43,958 nucleotides of DNA from Tidjanibacter sp. Lineage in GTDB: Bacteria; Bacteroidota; Bacteroidia; Bacteroidales; Rikenellaceae. Location of the stretch: the NCBI GenBank assembly GCA_017936005.1, contig JAGBGK010000026.1:1-43958 (forward strand), given 5' to 3'. Positions within the stretch are counted from its first letter, which is position 1. Each line of letters starts with the position of its first letter. This document shows positions 17,580 through 26,570 of this stretch, piece after piece. Position numbers and translations under genes: made by a program. Under the pieces are notes generated by a model. The model was not told the origin of the DNA. It searched no databases and saw only the letters and a program-made list of their open reading frames with translations.

Positions 17580-17837
17580 GGTTTGAATTTTGGTTAATGT
17601 TAATTTGGTTGAGTTTTTATTTGTTTGGTTTGTTGTTTTGTGTCGTCAATCGGGATCGTTTTCATCGGGAACGATTGGGGCCTAAATGTGGGCTTTCCCA
17701 AGGGGTGTTGTGATGCGAAATAATGCGAAAGCAGACACCTCTCGCCTTGCGACCTTGCGCTTTTGTGGGGCGGAGATAGGGGTTCAATTCTCTGTGCTGT
17801 GTATGATGTGTTAGGTTTTAGGTGTGGTTGTACATTG

Positions 17838-17845
17838 CAAATATA
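17838..17845 (-). promoter_or_regulatory. -7 box of the susC operon
   Basis: On the minus strand TATATTTG matches TAnnTTTG exactly. There is no TTTG at the -33 position, as expected where an activator replaces that contact. A start site near 17831 would give a leader of about 250 nt. Confidence 0.6.
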
Positions 17846-17873
17846 AGAATTGCGTTCAAATTTCTTTGGTAAA

Positions 17874-17920
17874 AATTGACACTTTACACGGATTTTTTGT
17901 CATCATTTCTACGGTGTCAA
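17874..17920 (-). promoter_or_regulatory. Candidate operator for the hybrid regulator, upstream of susC
   Basis: AATTGACAC (17874-17882), seven bases, then GGATTTTTTGTC (17890-17901) match the uxaC upstream site in sequence and spacing. A further GTGTCAA (17914-17920) is the inverse of TTGACAC (17876-17882). The 28-bp distance to the -7 box suits an activator. Confidence 0.55.
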
Positions 17921-17952
17921 AATCTTCATTTTGCACCTTAATGGCCTAATTT

Positions 17953-20484
17953 TTACCTCGTTTCGGTCAGGCTGAATAGGTAGTGTTCCAAGTTGGAATA
18001 TCCGTCAGCCCTCAGCGTGGCACCATCATCAGGGTTTTTCCTATCCATACCGTTACGTTTTTCCCACTTGTCGGGCACTCCATCGCCATCGCTGTCTTTG
18101 GCCACTTTTCTCTTGCCTTTGAGAGTGGGCCAGCCGCCAACCTCCTCTTGGGAGTTGACGATTTTTCCACTTCCGGAGAGTATGTCCACCAACACCCTCT
18201 GGTCCACCGTATCGGCAGGCTTGGCACCAACGCCTCCCTGCACAACCACCTTCTCGTAGGCCGACCACGCAGGCTCGCCAAACATCTTCCTCGGGGCAGC
18301 CATCTCGATGTCGGCTCTGCTCTTACCGCCCTTGATACCCACGCCTTGCCAATTATCCTCGTTGATACTCTCGTTGCCTGCCATCACGTTGCCGCTGATG
18401 TGGTAGTGTCCCGTGGTGGCATAGGGTTTCTTGTAGACCGAGGCCTCCAAAAACTCCTTGTTGCTCTTGGTGTCGGGGCCGGGCATAAAGAGGTTGTTGC
18501 AGAATATCCACCAACCCTCTTCGCCACCATAGCAGGCTTTGTTTTTCCAATTATAGACCACGTTGTTATAGACCTCCACGGTGCCACGATAGAGCAACTC
18601 ATCGCTGCCCCAATAGATGAACGGGTGGTCCAGACGTGGGTTGCGTGAGGTGTGGTGAGCCAAGAGGTTGTGGTGGAAGGTGGCGTTCCTGCCGCCCCAA
18701 ATGCCTCCATAGCCGTGGTCGCCCTTCTTGTGTGTGGAGTGGTTGAGACTCTCGGCGATGAGGCAATACTGCATCGTGAAATCCCTGTTGCCGTAGGCCG
18801 AAGCGCACTCGTCCACGCTCCAACTCATCGAGCAGTGGTCCACGATAGCCCTCGTACACTTGCGAAACTCCACCGCATCCTCCTGCGACTTGGTCCCATC
18901 GCCCAAGCGGAAACGGAGGTGTCGCACGATGATGTTGTCGGCCTCAAAACGGGTGTCGTGGCCTGCGATGCACACTCCACCTGCGGGTGCGCTCTCGCCT
19001 GCGAGGGTGAAGTTACCCTCCCTGACGTGTAGCATCTCTTGGAGGTTGATAGTACCGCTCACCTCAAAGAGAATCATTCGTGAGCCCTTTTGCTCCAAAG
19101 CCCAACGCAACGTACCCTCCGAGCCGTCGTCGGCCAGAGAGGTGACTTTCAATACCTTACCACCACGACCTCCTGTGGCCCACATACCACCGCCCTCGGC
19201 GCCGGGGAATGCGGGTAGTTGTTCGGTTGCCACCAACTCGGCAGGGCGGTAGTCGATGTTGTGCATTGCCTCATACTCCAACGAGGCCCAGATGAAGGGA
19301 CCAACGCCCTTGCAGTCGTTCTCAATGATTGGCTCCGAGAGATAGTAGGCAAAGTCGCCCATACGGTTCTGCTTACCTCCCAAACCTCCCACAGCGCAAC
19401 ACTGAATCATTGAGATAGTTCCGTCGGCGTTCTCACGCATAAACCGCCTTACGAATTTCTCATACAGTTCGGCACCTTTCTGGCGGTATGTGCGGTCCAC
19501 AAATCCCAGACGGCCCGCTTTGAGCATTGCGTAGGTGAGCATAATGGAGCCTGTGGCCTCCTCGTAGTTACCCTCCCTTGTAGGGCAGTCCATCACCTGA
19601 TACCACATACCGCTCTCGGCATTGGCAAAGGCGGGGATGGTCTTGAAGATGTGGTCCAAAATACCCACCAGCTTATCCCTACCTTCGGTCTTGGGGGGCA
19701 ACATTTCGAGTACCTCCACGAGTGCCACGGTGTACCAACCCATAGCCCTCAGCCAAGCGTGCTGACTCTGGCCCGTGGTCTTGTCGCACCAGAACATCTC
19801 TTTCGAGGAGTCCCAAGCGTGGCGGAAAAGCCCCGTTGCGGGGTCGTAGGTCTTTTCGGCCACCAGAACGAACTGATTTACAATATCCTCATAGCCGTGC
19901 TTGCGGTCAATGCCACTACCTCCACCTCCAAACCTGCGCAGATACTCCGTCTTGAAAGGCTCTGCCATATAGAGTCCGTCGAGCCACATTTGGTTGGGGT
20001 AGGCTTTCTTGTGCCAATAGCCGCCCTCGGGGGTACGAGGTTGGCCCTCCAACTGCTTCCACATCAGTCGCAGAGCATTGCGATAGCGTTTGTCGCCCGT
20101 GCGGTCATAGGCCCTATAAAGGAGTCTGCCGGGGCAGATGTGGTCGAGGTTGTAGTTGGAGAGTTTATAGGTCTGGATACTCTCACCATCCTCGCTGACC
20201 ATTGTGTTCACCCAATCGAGTGCATATTTCTCAAATTCGGCCACTTGGTAGCGGTCGCCTGCGTGGACGATGGAGAGCAGTTCGAGTCCGGTGGTGTAGT
20301 TCCACTTGGGCTTCTTCACTCCATCCATATAGACAGCGTCGGGGATGCGTTTCATCTCGCTCTCGGCCATACGGACACTCAGGGGTTTATCACCTCTGAT
20401 TTCGGGTACCGAGCGATTGTCCTGTGCGGTGGCCGACAGTAGGGTGGTGGCCAACAATGCAACGCAGATTAGGAGTTTTTTCAT
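17953..20484 (-). CDS. Bifunctional GH105 unsaturated galacturonyl hydrolase - PL1 pectate lyase
   Basis: The protein has 843 residues with two enzymes in one chain. After a signal peptide (to about residue 21, no lipobox, so periplasmic) residues about 25-410 are a GH105 alpha/alpha-barrel. The catalytic aspartate is probably D169 in QMWLDGLYM, and WLRAMGWY and EEATGSIMLTYAML are conserved. GH105 removes the 4,5-unsaturated uronate that lyases leave on product ends. Residues about 423-840 are a PL1 beta-helix lyase: FPGAEGGGMWATGGRGG, DHCSMSWSVDE and SRNPRLDHP (active-site arginine region), ending in a calcium-type DSDGDGVPDKWE repeat. The lyase would create the unsaturated ends that the other domain removes. 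It starts 9 bp after the regulator gene. Confidence 0.93.
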   Translation of the reverse strand: MKKLLICVALLATTLLSATAQDNRSVPEIRGDKPLSVRMAESEMKRIPDAVYMDGVKKPKWNYTTGLELLSIVHAGDRYQVAEFEKYALDWVNTMVSEDGESIQTYKLSNYNLDHICPGRLLYRAYDRTGDKRYRNALRLMWKQLEGQPRTPEGGYWHKKAYPNQMWLDGLYMAEPFKTEYLRRFGGGGSGIDRKHGYEDIVNQFVLVAEKTYDPATGLFRHAWDSSKEMFWCDKTTGQSQHAWLRAMGWYTVALVEVLEMLPPKTEGRDKLVGILDHIFKTIPAFANAESGMWYQVMDCPTREGNYEEATGSIMLTYAMLKAGRLGFVDRTYRQKGAELYEKFVRRFMRENADGTISMIQCCAVGGLGGKQNRMGDFAYYLSEPIIENDCKGVGPFIWASLEYEAMHNIDYRPAELVATEQLPAFPGAEGGGMWATGGRGGKVLKVTSLADDGSEGTLRWALEQKGSRMILFEVSGTINLQEMLHVREGNFTLAGESAPAGGVCIAGHDTRFEADNIIVRHLRFRLGDGTKSQEDAVEFRKCTRAIVDHCSMSWSVDECASAYGNRDFTMQYCLIAESLNHSTHKKGDHGYGGIWGGRNATFHHNLLAHHTSRNPRLDHPFIYWGSDELLYRGTVEVYNNVVYNWKNKACYGGEEGWWIFCNNLFMPGPDTKSNKEFLEASVYKKPYATTGHYHISGNVMAGNESINEDNWQGVGIKGGKSRADIEMAAPRKMFGEPAWSAYEKVVVQGGVGAKPADTVDQRVLVDILSGSGKIVNSQEEVGGWPTLKGKRKVAKDSDGDGVPDKWEKRNGMDRKNPDDGATLRADGYSNLEHYLFSLTETR

Positions 20485-20493
20485 AGTGTCAAC

Positions 20494-23400
20494 TTATTGG
20501 TTTTCAAACTTTTCTTGCTTTATTTTCAACTTCCTGAGATACTCCACGGGCGAACTCTTATACTGCTCCTTGAAACAGCGACTGAAATAGCCCGGGTCGG
20601 AGAAGCCCACCTGGTAGGCCACCTCCGCCACGGAGAATTGGCCCGTACGCAGGAGTACCTCGCTCTTGGTCACCCTGTACTCCTTAATCAACTCCACGGG
20701 CGACTTACCCGTCAACGACTTGATTTTGTTGTACATAGTGGTCCTTCCCAACATCATATGGGTTGCCATATCGTCGATGGTGAGGTCGGAGTTTTCGATG
20801 TTCTCCTCAATCCACGCCATCATCTGTTGGAGGAATTGTTCGTCCTTGTTGGTCACCACCACATCCTGCGATACAGCCTCCACAATGCGGTTACGGGCCG
20901 AGCCTTTTGATATCTTCTCAAAGAGTAGCCTGCGCTGGGTGAGGAGGTTGTCGATGCGCACCAGCAGCAACTCCATACTGAACGGCTTGGTGATATATCC
21001 GTCGGCTCCATATTTCATTGCCAAGATGCGGTCCTCGGGGGTCTGCTTGGCGGTGAGCATAACGACGGGTATATGACTCGTTTCGAAGTTTTTGCGTATG
21101 TTTTCCACCAACTCAATACCATCCATCTCCGGCATCATCAGGTCGGTGATGACAATGTCGGGTTGTTCGGCATTAATCTTCGCCAGAGCCTCCACACCAT
21201 TGGTTGCCTCCACAACCTTGTAGGTGTCGATGAGGTTGTTGTAGATGAATGTTCTCATCTCGTTGTTGTCCTCCACAAGTAGGATTTTTTGTGCTCCTTC
21301 GGGCGGTGCAATCTCTTTGTGTGGGGATGTGGCGGGAGGTGTTTCGCTCTCTTCGGCAAACTTTATTTGGTTCATCTCGAAGTGTGCATTGCCCAACGGT
21401 AGGCTGATGGTAAAGGTCGTACCGTGCCCCACCTTACTATCCACTCCAATCGTACCCTTGTGTAGTTCGACAATCTCCCGACTGAGCGACAGACCGATAC
21501 CGCTACCACCCATATCGCCCCTCACAGCAGGCGCATATTGAGCAAACCTCTCAAAGATGTTGGAGAGTTGCTCTTTGGGAATGCCGATGCCGTTGTCCTG
21601 CACAACCACTCTCACACACTCTTCCTCCAAACGTTGGGTGAGCGACAGACTGATAGTGCCCTTGCTGTGGGTGAATTTGAGTGCATTGCTCACGAGGTTG
21701 TAGATGAGGCTTTCGAGCCTTTGACGGTCGCCCCAGATGTTGATACTCTCGTGGGAGAAGGAGAACATAAGGTTTATCTTGCGTTCGTCGGCCAAGTCCC
21801 TGAAATCGTCCATCACTCCTTTGGCTACCTCCACGATGTCGAGCCTCTCCACACACAACTCCATCTTGTTTTTGACCACCTTACGGAAGTCGAGTATCTG
21901 GTTGATGAGCGAGAGCATTCGTTTGGAGTTTTTGTAGGATAGCGTCAGGCTGTTCTCTGCTCTGGGTGAGAGGTTTTCGTGCTTTTGCACCTCTTCGATG
22001 CCACCCATAATGAGTGTGAGAGGTGTACGCAACTCGTGGGATATGTTGGTGAAGAATTTGAGCTTCATCTCTGCCGTATCCTGCTCCACGCGGGCATCGG
22101 TGCGCAATTTGGCCAGACGCAGGTAAAGACTGCCGACGAACCACAACATTCCAATCGCCAGAGCGATGTATATACACCACGCCCACCACGATAGCCACGG
22201 TGGTGTTACGATGTGTACGGGGAGGCTAATCTCCTCGCCGGCCATTTGAGGGTTACCCACATAGGCTTTCACACGGAAGGTATATTCACCCGGGGGTACT
22301 TTGGAGTAGTAGGCACTGTTGATGTTGTGTGAGTCGGTCCACTCCTTGTCGTAGCCTTCGAGGATGTAGAGGTAGTTCACACGGTTTTGCAGACGATAGT
22401 TGAGCGAAGCAAACTGTATGCGGAAGAGGGTGTAGTCCCACGGCAGTTCCACACTTCCGCCTTCGGCTATGGACTTACTCAATGGTGAAGATTTGTCGCC
22501 CACTATGGCCTCTTGGTTCTGCACCTCCAACGATGTGAAATGCAGTTTGTAGTCATAGTCCTCTTGGGTAATCTCCTCGGGGTTGATGATGTGTAGGTCG
22601 CTCACGCTGCCGAACAGGAGGTTGCCTGCGGAGTCGGTAGCGGCAGCGGCCTCGTTGTAGAGATTGGGTTTGAAGCCGTCGTAGCGTGTGTAGTTGGTAA
22701 AGATACGCTCCTTGGGCTCAAACTTGGAAATACCCCTTTCGGTTGCGAGCCATATTGCACCATCCACCGCTTCGGTTGCCGAGAGGACAATGTTGCTCGA
22801 CAGTCCGTCGCTGGTGGAGAAGGTCTCAAACGAGGGTAATCCCTGTGTGTTGTAACCCTTTATACGGCACAGACCGCCGCCATAGGTGGAGAGCCACACC
22901 TCGCCGCTACGGCTTTTGAGGATGTGGATGACATCACCCGCTTTGAGTCCATCGTTGTCGGTCGAGCGTTGGGCCACCACAAACCTCACACTCTCCGGAC
23001 TCTCCGAGGGGTTGAACACAATGAGTCCCTCCGAGGTGCCCACCAACATACGCTGGGGCGACTCGCAGATGATGTAACGAGCCTTTTCGCCCGGCTCGGT
23101 GGGGTAGTGTGGGAAACTATTGAGCGTGTTGTAGAAATTGTTTTCCTCGCTCGACGGGAGCATATTGATAGCACCGCCATAGGTTGCCACCCAGATACGT
23201 CCCTCGTTGTCCTCTTCGATGCAATAGACTTGGTCGTTGGAGAGCGAGTGTGGGTTGCCTTCGCTGTGGCGGAAGTGTTTGAAGCGGTGAGTCTTGCGTT
23301 TGCCACTTGGTGGTGTCAGGCGGTAGAGTCCGTTGCCCTTTGTGCCCACCCAAACATACCCCTTGCTGTCGGGTTTTATGGTGTAGATGGGACCGATACT

Positions 23401-24873
23401 ACCTCCCTGCGGGAGAGAGGAGTAGTGGAATAGCAACTCACGGTTGGGGCCAAAGCAGTAGAGGTGTCCCTCTTTTGTTCCCACCCACGTCTTGCCTTCG
23501 GGGGTGGAGACCACAGCCCTCACCTCGTCGGAGTAGGTGTTGTCGCCCACGGTATTACCTTTAAGGACGCGCGAAGTGTTGTTATCCTTTTGCAACACAA
23601 TGCGTTGCAGACCACGCTCGTAGTAGGTCGAGAGCCACAACACGCCGTCCCTACCAACCTCAAAGTTGGCCACACCGTTGGTCATTCTGCAATTCGACAT
23701 TGCGGGGTCGTTGTAGAATGCCTCCACGCTGTCTTTGGCTCGGTCGTAGTAGCCGAAACCCACGTGGTTCATCTTTATCCACACCCTGTCGCCCTGTTCG
23801 ATGACCATTGAGGTGGTGTCGGAGTAGTAGTTTACGGTGTTGCGTTTTTGGCTGAAATGCTTGTAGTTACGCTTCTCTGGCGAGAAACGTGTGATACCCT
23901 CCTTGGTGTCGGTAATCCACACCGTGCCGTGGGAGTCCACCGTGAGGTTGCGGATGCGTGTGGGGAAGGAGCCACGGGAGAAATACTCAATCCTTTCGCT
24001 CGATATTCCATATCCCCACAGACCGCTGCGGAGTGTACCGACATAGATTTTCTCTCCGTCGGGTGAAGCTGCGAGGGTGGTGATGGTGTCGTAGTGGAAC
24101 GGGGTGGTGCGCACCACTTGTGCGCTTTGGGTGTCAACCAACAGCAGCGAGTTGTCGGTGGCATAGACCATTCGCTCTCCCGCTTGTGTGTGGGCTTTGA
24201 TGGGGCCCTCTGTGTCGCCCACCTTACTTACCACACCATCGGGGGCAATGCGTATGATGCTGTTTTGGTTGCTAACGGCCCACAGGTTACCCTTTGAGTC
24301 CTCGCTCAGAAGAGATGCAGAGGTGCCCACGTCGGGGTGTCCCACAAGGTTGTAACACAGGATGTTACCCTCGCTGTCGTTGTAGAAACCCACGAGGCCG
24401 AAACCCACATACTCCACCCACACTCGGTCGGTGTGGTTGCAACACAACACCTGCCCCACACGATAGGAGAGCCCGTGGAGTTGCTCCACATATTCGCACA
24501 CATCCTCAAACGTTTCGTTCTTGCGGTTGAAACGATAGATGTGGTCGTCGTAGGTGCGGAACCATAGGTTGCTCTGCGAGTCCTCAACAACGGCACGGAA
24601 GCGGTTGTGTCGCACGGGCATACTCTTGGGGTCGGTGCAGTAGTTCTTGAACGAGTAGCCATCAAAACGGCTCACACCGCTCCAAGTACACAGCCACACA
24701 AATCCGCGCGAGTCGGTGTAAATGTCGTGTATGTTGTTGTGTGCCAGACCGTCAATGGAGGTATACTCCGTAAACACACCGCGCAGAGGCTCTGCCGCCA
24801 CTCTTTGTGGCGAGGCACAACACAGCGCGAGGAGCACTGTGGCGATGGCGATATGCCTGAATGTCTGGTTCAT
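20494..24873 (-). CDS. Hybrid two-component system sensor/regulator (HTCS)
   Basis: The protein has 1459 residues. HTCS proteins span the inner membrane, sense an oligosaccharide in the periplasm and activate the local glycan genes. In order: signal sequence (to about residue 27); periplasmic two-component-regulator propeller repeats (about 35-800, many WxGT/GLxRL-type blades); Y_Y_Y domain (about 815-885); one membrane helix (about 891-915); histidine kinase with H946 (NISHELRTPL), N-box NLVSNALKF and G-boxes DNGIGIP and GGSGIGLSLS; receiver domain with D1244 (ITDLMMPEMDG); AraC-type HTH (about 1355-1450, ending VAYQVGFSDPGYFSRCFKEQYKSSPVEY). All phosphotransfer residues are present. It is in the middle of the enzyme operon, so it probably amplifies its own expression. 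The likely signal is an unsaturated or saturated galacturonate oligomer. Confidence 0.97.
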   Translation of the reverse strand: MNQTFRHIAIATVLLALCCASPQRVAAEPLRGVFTEYTSIDGLAHNNIHDIYTDSRGFVWLCTWSGVSRFDGYSFKNYCTDPKSMPVRHNRFRAVVEDSQSNLWFRTYDDHIYRFNRKNETFEDVCEYVEQLHGLSYRVGQVLCCNHTDRVWVEYVGFGLVGFYNDSEGNILCYNLVGHPDVGTSASLLSEDSKGNLWAVSNQNSIIRIAPDGVVSKVGDTEGPIKAHTQAGERMVYATDNSLLLVDTQSAQVVRTTPFHYDTITTLAASPDGEKIYVGTLRSGLWGYGISSERIEYFSRGSFPTRIRNLTVDSHGTVWITDTKEGITRFSPEKRNYKHFSQKRNTVNYYSDTTSMVIEQGDRVWIKMNHVGFGYYDRAKDSVEAFYNDPAMSNCRMTNGVANFEVGRDGVLWLSTYYERGLQRIVLQKDNNTSRVLKGNTVGDNTYSDEVRAVVSTPEGKTWVGTKEGHLYCFGPNRELLFHYSSLPQGGSIGPIYTIKPDSKGYVWVGTKGNGLYRLTPPSGKRKTHRFKHFRHSEGNPHSLSNDQVYCIEEDNEGRIWVATYGGAINMLPSSEENNFYNTLNSFPHYPTEPGEKARYIICESPQRMLVGTSEGLIVFNPSESPESVRFVVAQRSTDNDGLKAGDVIHILKSRSGEVWLSTYGGGLCRIKGYNTQGLPSFETFSTSDGLSSNIVLSATEAVDGAIWLATERGISKFEPKERIFTNYTRYDGFKPNLYNEAAAATDSAGNLLFGSVSDLHIINPEEITQEDYDYKLHFTSLEVQNQEAIVGDKSSPLSKSIAEGGSVELPWDYTLFRIQFASLNYRLQNRVNYLYILEGYDKEWTDSHNINSAYYSKVPPGEYTFRVKAYVGNPQMAGEEISLPVHIVTPPWLSWWAWCIYIALAIGMLWFVGSLYLRLAKLRTDARVEQDTAEMKLKFFTNISHELRTPLTLIMGGIEEVQKHENLSPRAENSLTLSYKNSKRMLSLINQILDFRKVVKNKMELCVERLDIVEVAKGVMDDFRDLADERKINLMFSFSHESINIWGDRQRLESLIYNLVSNALKFTHSKGTISLSLTQRLEEECVRVVVQDNGIGIPKEQLSNIFERFAQYAPAVRGDMGGSGIGLSLSREIVELHKGTIGVDSKVGHGTTFTISLPLGNAHFEMNQIKFAEESETPPATSPHKEIAPPEGAQKILLVEDNNEMRTFIYNNLIDTYKVVEATNGVEALAKINAEQPDIVITDLMMPEMDGIELVENIRKNFETSHIPVVMLTAKQTPEDRILAMKYGADGYITKPFSMELLLVRIDNLLTQRRLLFEKISKGSARNRIVEAVSQDVVVTNKDEQFLQQMMAWIEENIENSDLTIDDMATHMMLGRTTMYNKIKSLTGKSPVELIKEYRVTKSEVLLRTGQFSVAEVAYQVGFSDPGYFSRCFKEQYKSSPVEYLRKLKIKQEKFENQ

Positions 24874-24914
24874 AGAGTTCGGTTTTGTAGGTTTGCTCCC
24901 TGTGCGCTTATGTT

Positions 24915-26564
24915 CTATTTGAGGGTGGGAGCAATGGTTGCCTCCACAATCCTATTGACCTCCTTTTTGGTCAACTTCTTGGCCCACTTAACCCTCTCTC
25001 TACCATCGGCACCCTCGCCTGTGGAGCCCCACTCGCCATAGAGTGCGGTGCGCTCGGCTTCGGGTTTGTTCCAATTGTGCCAACCCTCGGGGCGGATGTG
25101 GCCACCCAGCTCGCAGTCGATAAATAGGGTTTGTGCATAGATGCGCCAGGGGCGGCCCAAGTAGCACTTCTCCACACCATCCTCTGCGGTGAGTTTGCAA
25201 TTGAGGAAAATGAAGCCCCTCTCTTGTCCCTTGCAGGTGCTGGCGGCTGTGATGTAGGACTCCTTTTTGGAGTGTATGGTGCAGCCCACAAAGTCGGCCC
25301 TACCCGAGCCGAAGATGAAGTCGGTGGTGCCCTCAATGTAGCACTGCTCAAAGTAGCAGTGGATGTTATCCTTCACCACGCTGCCGTCACGATTACCCAC
25401 ACCATATATATACAAGGTGTCCTGATTGCCCAACAGACGGCAGTTGCGGTAGATTTGTACGCCTGTACCAACACTCTGCAACGCTACGGCCTGCCCAACC
25501 TCGCCTGCCGAGTTGGCGATGGTTATGTTCTCGATGGTTATGTTCTCGCCACAGTTGTAGAGCGTAGCGGAGCCCGAAGTACCGAGCTGCACGCCAGCAG
25601 GGCCAACCTTTTGTGCCCAATCGCCCCAAGTGAGCACCACCTCGCCTTCGCCCACGATGTGTATGTTACGTTTGGTTGTGGGGATAACGACCTTCTCCTC
25701 ATAGACTCCCTCACGGATGAGCACCCTCACGGGGCTGTCGGCTCCTTTGTGGAAGTTGGGAAGAGCCTCCACCATATCGCTCACCTTGAAGAAGTCGCCA
25801 CTACCGTCCTTTGCCACCACAAAGTCCCACTCCCTGTAATGGGGTGCAAGTGCGGGGACGGTCTTTACCAACTCTCGGCCAATCATTCGTGCCACGATGC
25901 GTGCGCCCTCCACCGTGAAGTGTGTGTTGTCGGTCTTACCGTCGGGATGACTCGGATATTTGCCTGCGGGCAGGTTCATAAAATACTTCCTACTACCCTC
26001 GTCGCCCAGCGGAGTGAGCCAATCGCGGGTAAGCTTCTCTGCGTCAATGAATAACACGCCGCTCTCCTTGGCCACCCTGTGGCACTCAACGAGGTATTCG
26101 CCGTGCGAATCGGCCAACCCCTCCTCTTTCCACCACCTGCGACACACTTGGGTGAGCAACACGGGGGTTGCCCCCTTGCTACGCACGATGTTGATGTATT
26201 TGAGGAGGTTTTGCCCATACTGCTCGGGAGTGGTAAAGCGCAGGGTGTCATCCACTTTGGTGTCGTTGTGGCCAAACTCGATGAGCACATAGTCGCCCTC
26301 CTTCATTCTCTCCTCCACCACCTGCCAATGGCCGAGGGTGACGAACGACTTTGTGCTACGACCATTCCTTGCGTGGTTTTCCACCACCACCTCATCGGGG
26401 TTGAAGAAGGGTTGCAAGACGTGTCCCCATCCCCTCTCGGGAGTGCCTTTGGAGATGTCTTTGGTGGCTGCTGTGGAGTCGCCACACACGAAGATTGTGG
26501 TCTGTGCGCCCACGCTCCACAGGGTGCAGAGCGTAGCCACTATGGTAAATAGGATGTGTTTCAT
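24915..26564 (-). CDS. Bifunctional CE12 acetylesterase - CE8 pectinesterase
   Basis: The protein has 549 residues. After a signal peptide (to about residue 20) residues about 21-235 are an SGNH/GDSL-type esterase of the rhamnogalacturonan acetylesterase (CE12) family: nucleophile S30 in CGDSTAA, block II NHARNGRS, N100 in GHND, and the DNTHFT Asp/His pair near residue 216. Residues about 245-545 are a CE8 pectin methylesterase with GQAVAL, GNQDTLYIYG, EGTTDFIFGSG and LGRPWR. The chain would remove acetyl and methyl groups together, preparing the backbone for the lyases. There is no lipobox, so it is likely periplasmic. It starts 6 bp after the upstream PL1 gene and ends 41 bp before the regulator gene. 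Confidence 0.94.
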   Translation of the reverse strand: MKHILFTIVATLCTLWSVGAQTTIFVCGDSTAATKDISKGTPERGWGHVLQPFFNPDEVVVENHARNGRSTKSFVTLGHWQVVEERMKEGDYVLIEFGHNDTKVDDTLRFTTPEQYGQNLLKYINIVRSKGATPVLLTQVCRRWWKEEGLADSHGEYLVECHRVAKESGVLFIDAEKLTRDWLTPLGDEGSRKYFMNLPAGKYPSHPDGKTDNTHFTVEGARIVARMIGRELVKTVPALAPHYREWDFVVAKDGSGDFFKVSDMVEALPNFHKGADSPVRVLIREGVYEEKVVIPTTKRNIHIVGEGEVVLTWGDWAQKVGPAGVQLGTSGSATLYNCGENITIENITIANSAGEVGQAVALQSVGTGVQIYRNCRLLGNQDTLYIYGVGNRDGSVVKDNIHCYFEQCYIEGTTDFIFGSGRADFVGCTIHSKKESYITAASTCKGQERGFIFLNCKLTAEDGVEKCYLGRPWRIYAQTLFIDCELGGHIRPEGWHNWNKPEAERTALYGEWGSTGEGADGRERVKWAKKLTKKEVNRIVEATIAPTLK

Positions 26565-26570
26565 AACCTA

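Larger units (their letters stand above)
17580..17952 (-). other. susC upstream region (373 bp): leader, promoter, operator
   Basis: No gene was seen. From high to low coordinates it contains an inverted TTGACAC/GTGTCAA pair (17876-17882 and 17914-17920) around GGATTTTTTGTC (17890-17901), the -7 box (17838-17845), two ATGCGAAA direct repeats (about 17713-17730), and an inverted CAATCG/CGATTG pair (17647-17652, 17672-17677). Everything below about 17831 would be transcribed as leader. Confidence 0.7.

Noticed and set aside
24248-24873. Doubt whether the HTCS is a degenerate sensor
   Set aside because: The phospho-accepting His, receiver Asp, ATP-binding boxes and AraC HTH are all present, and the length is typical.
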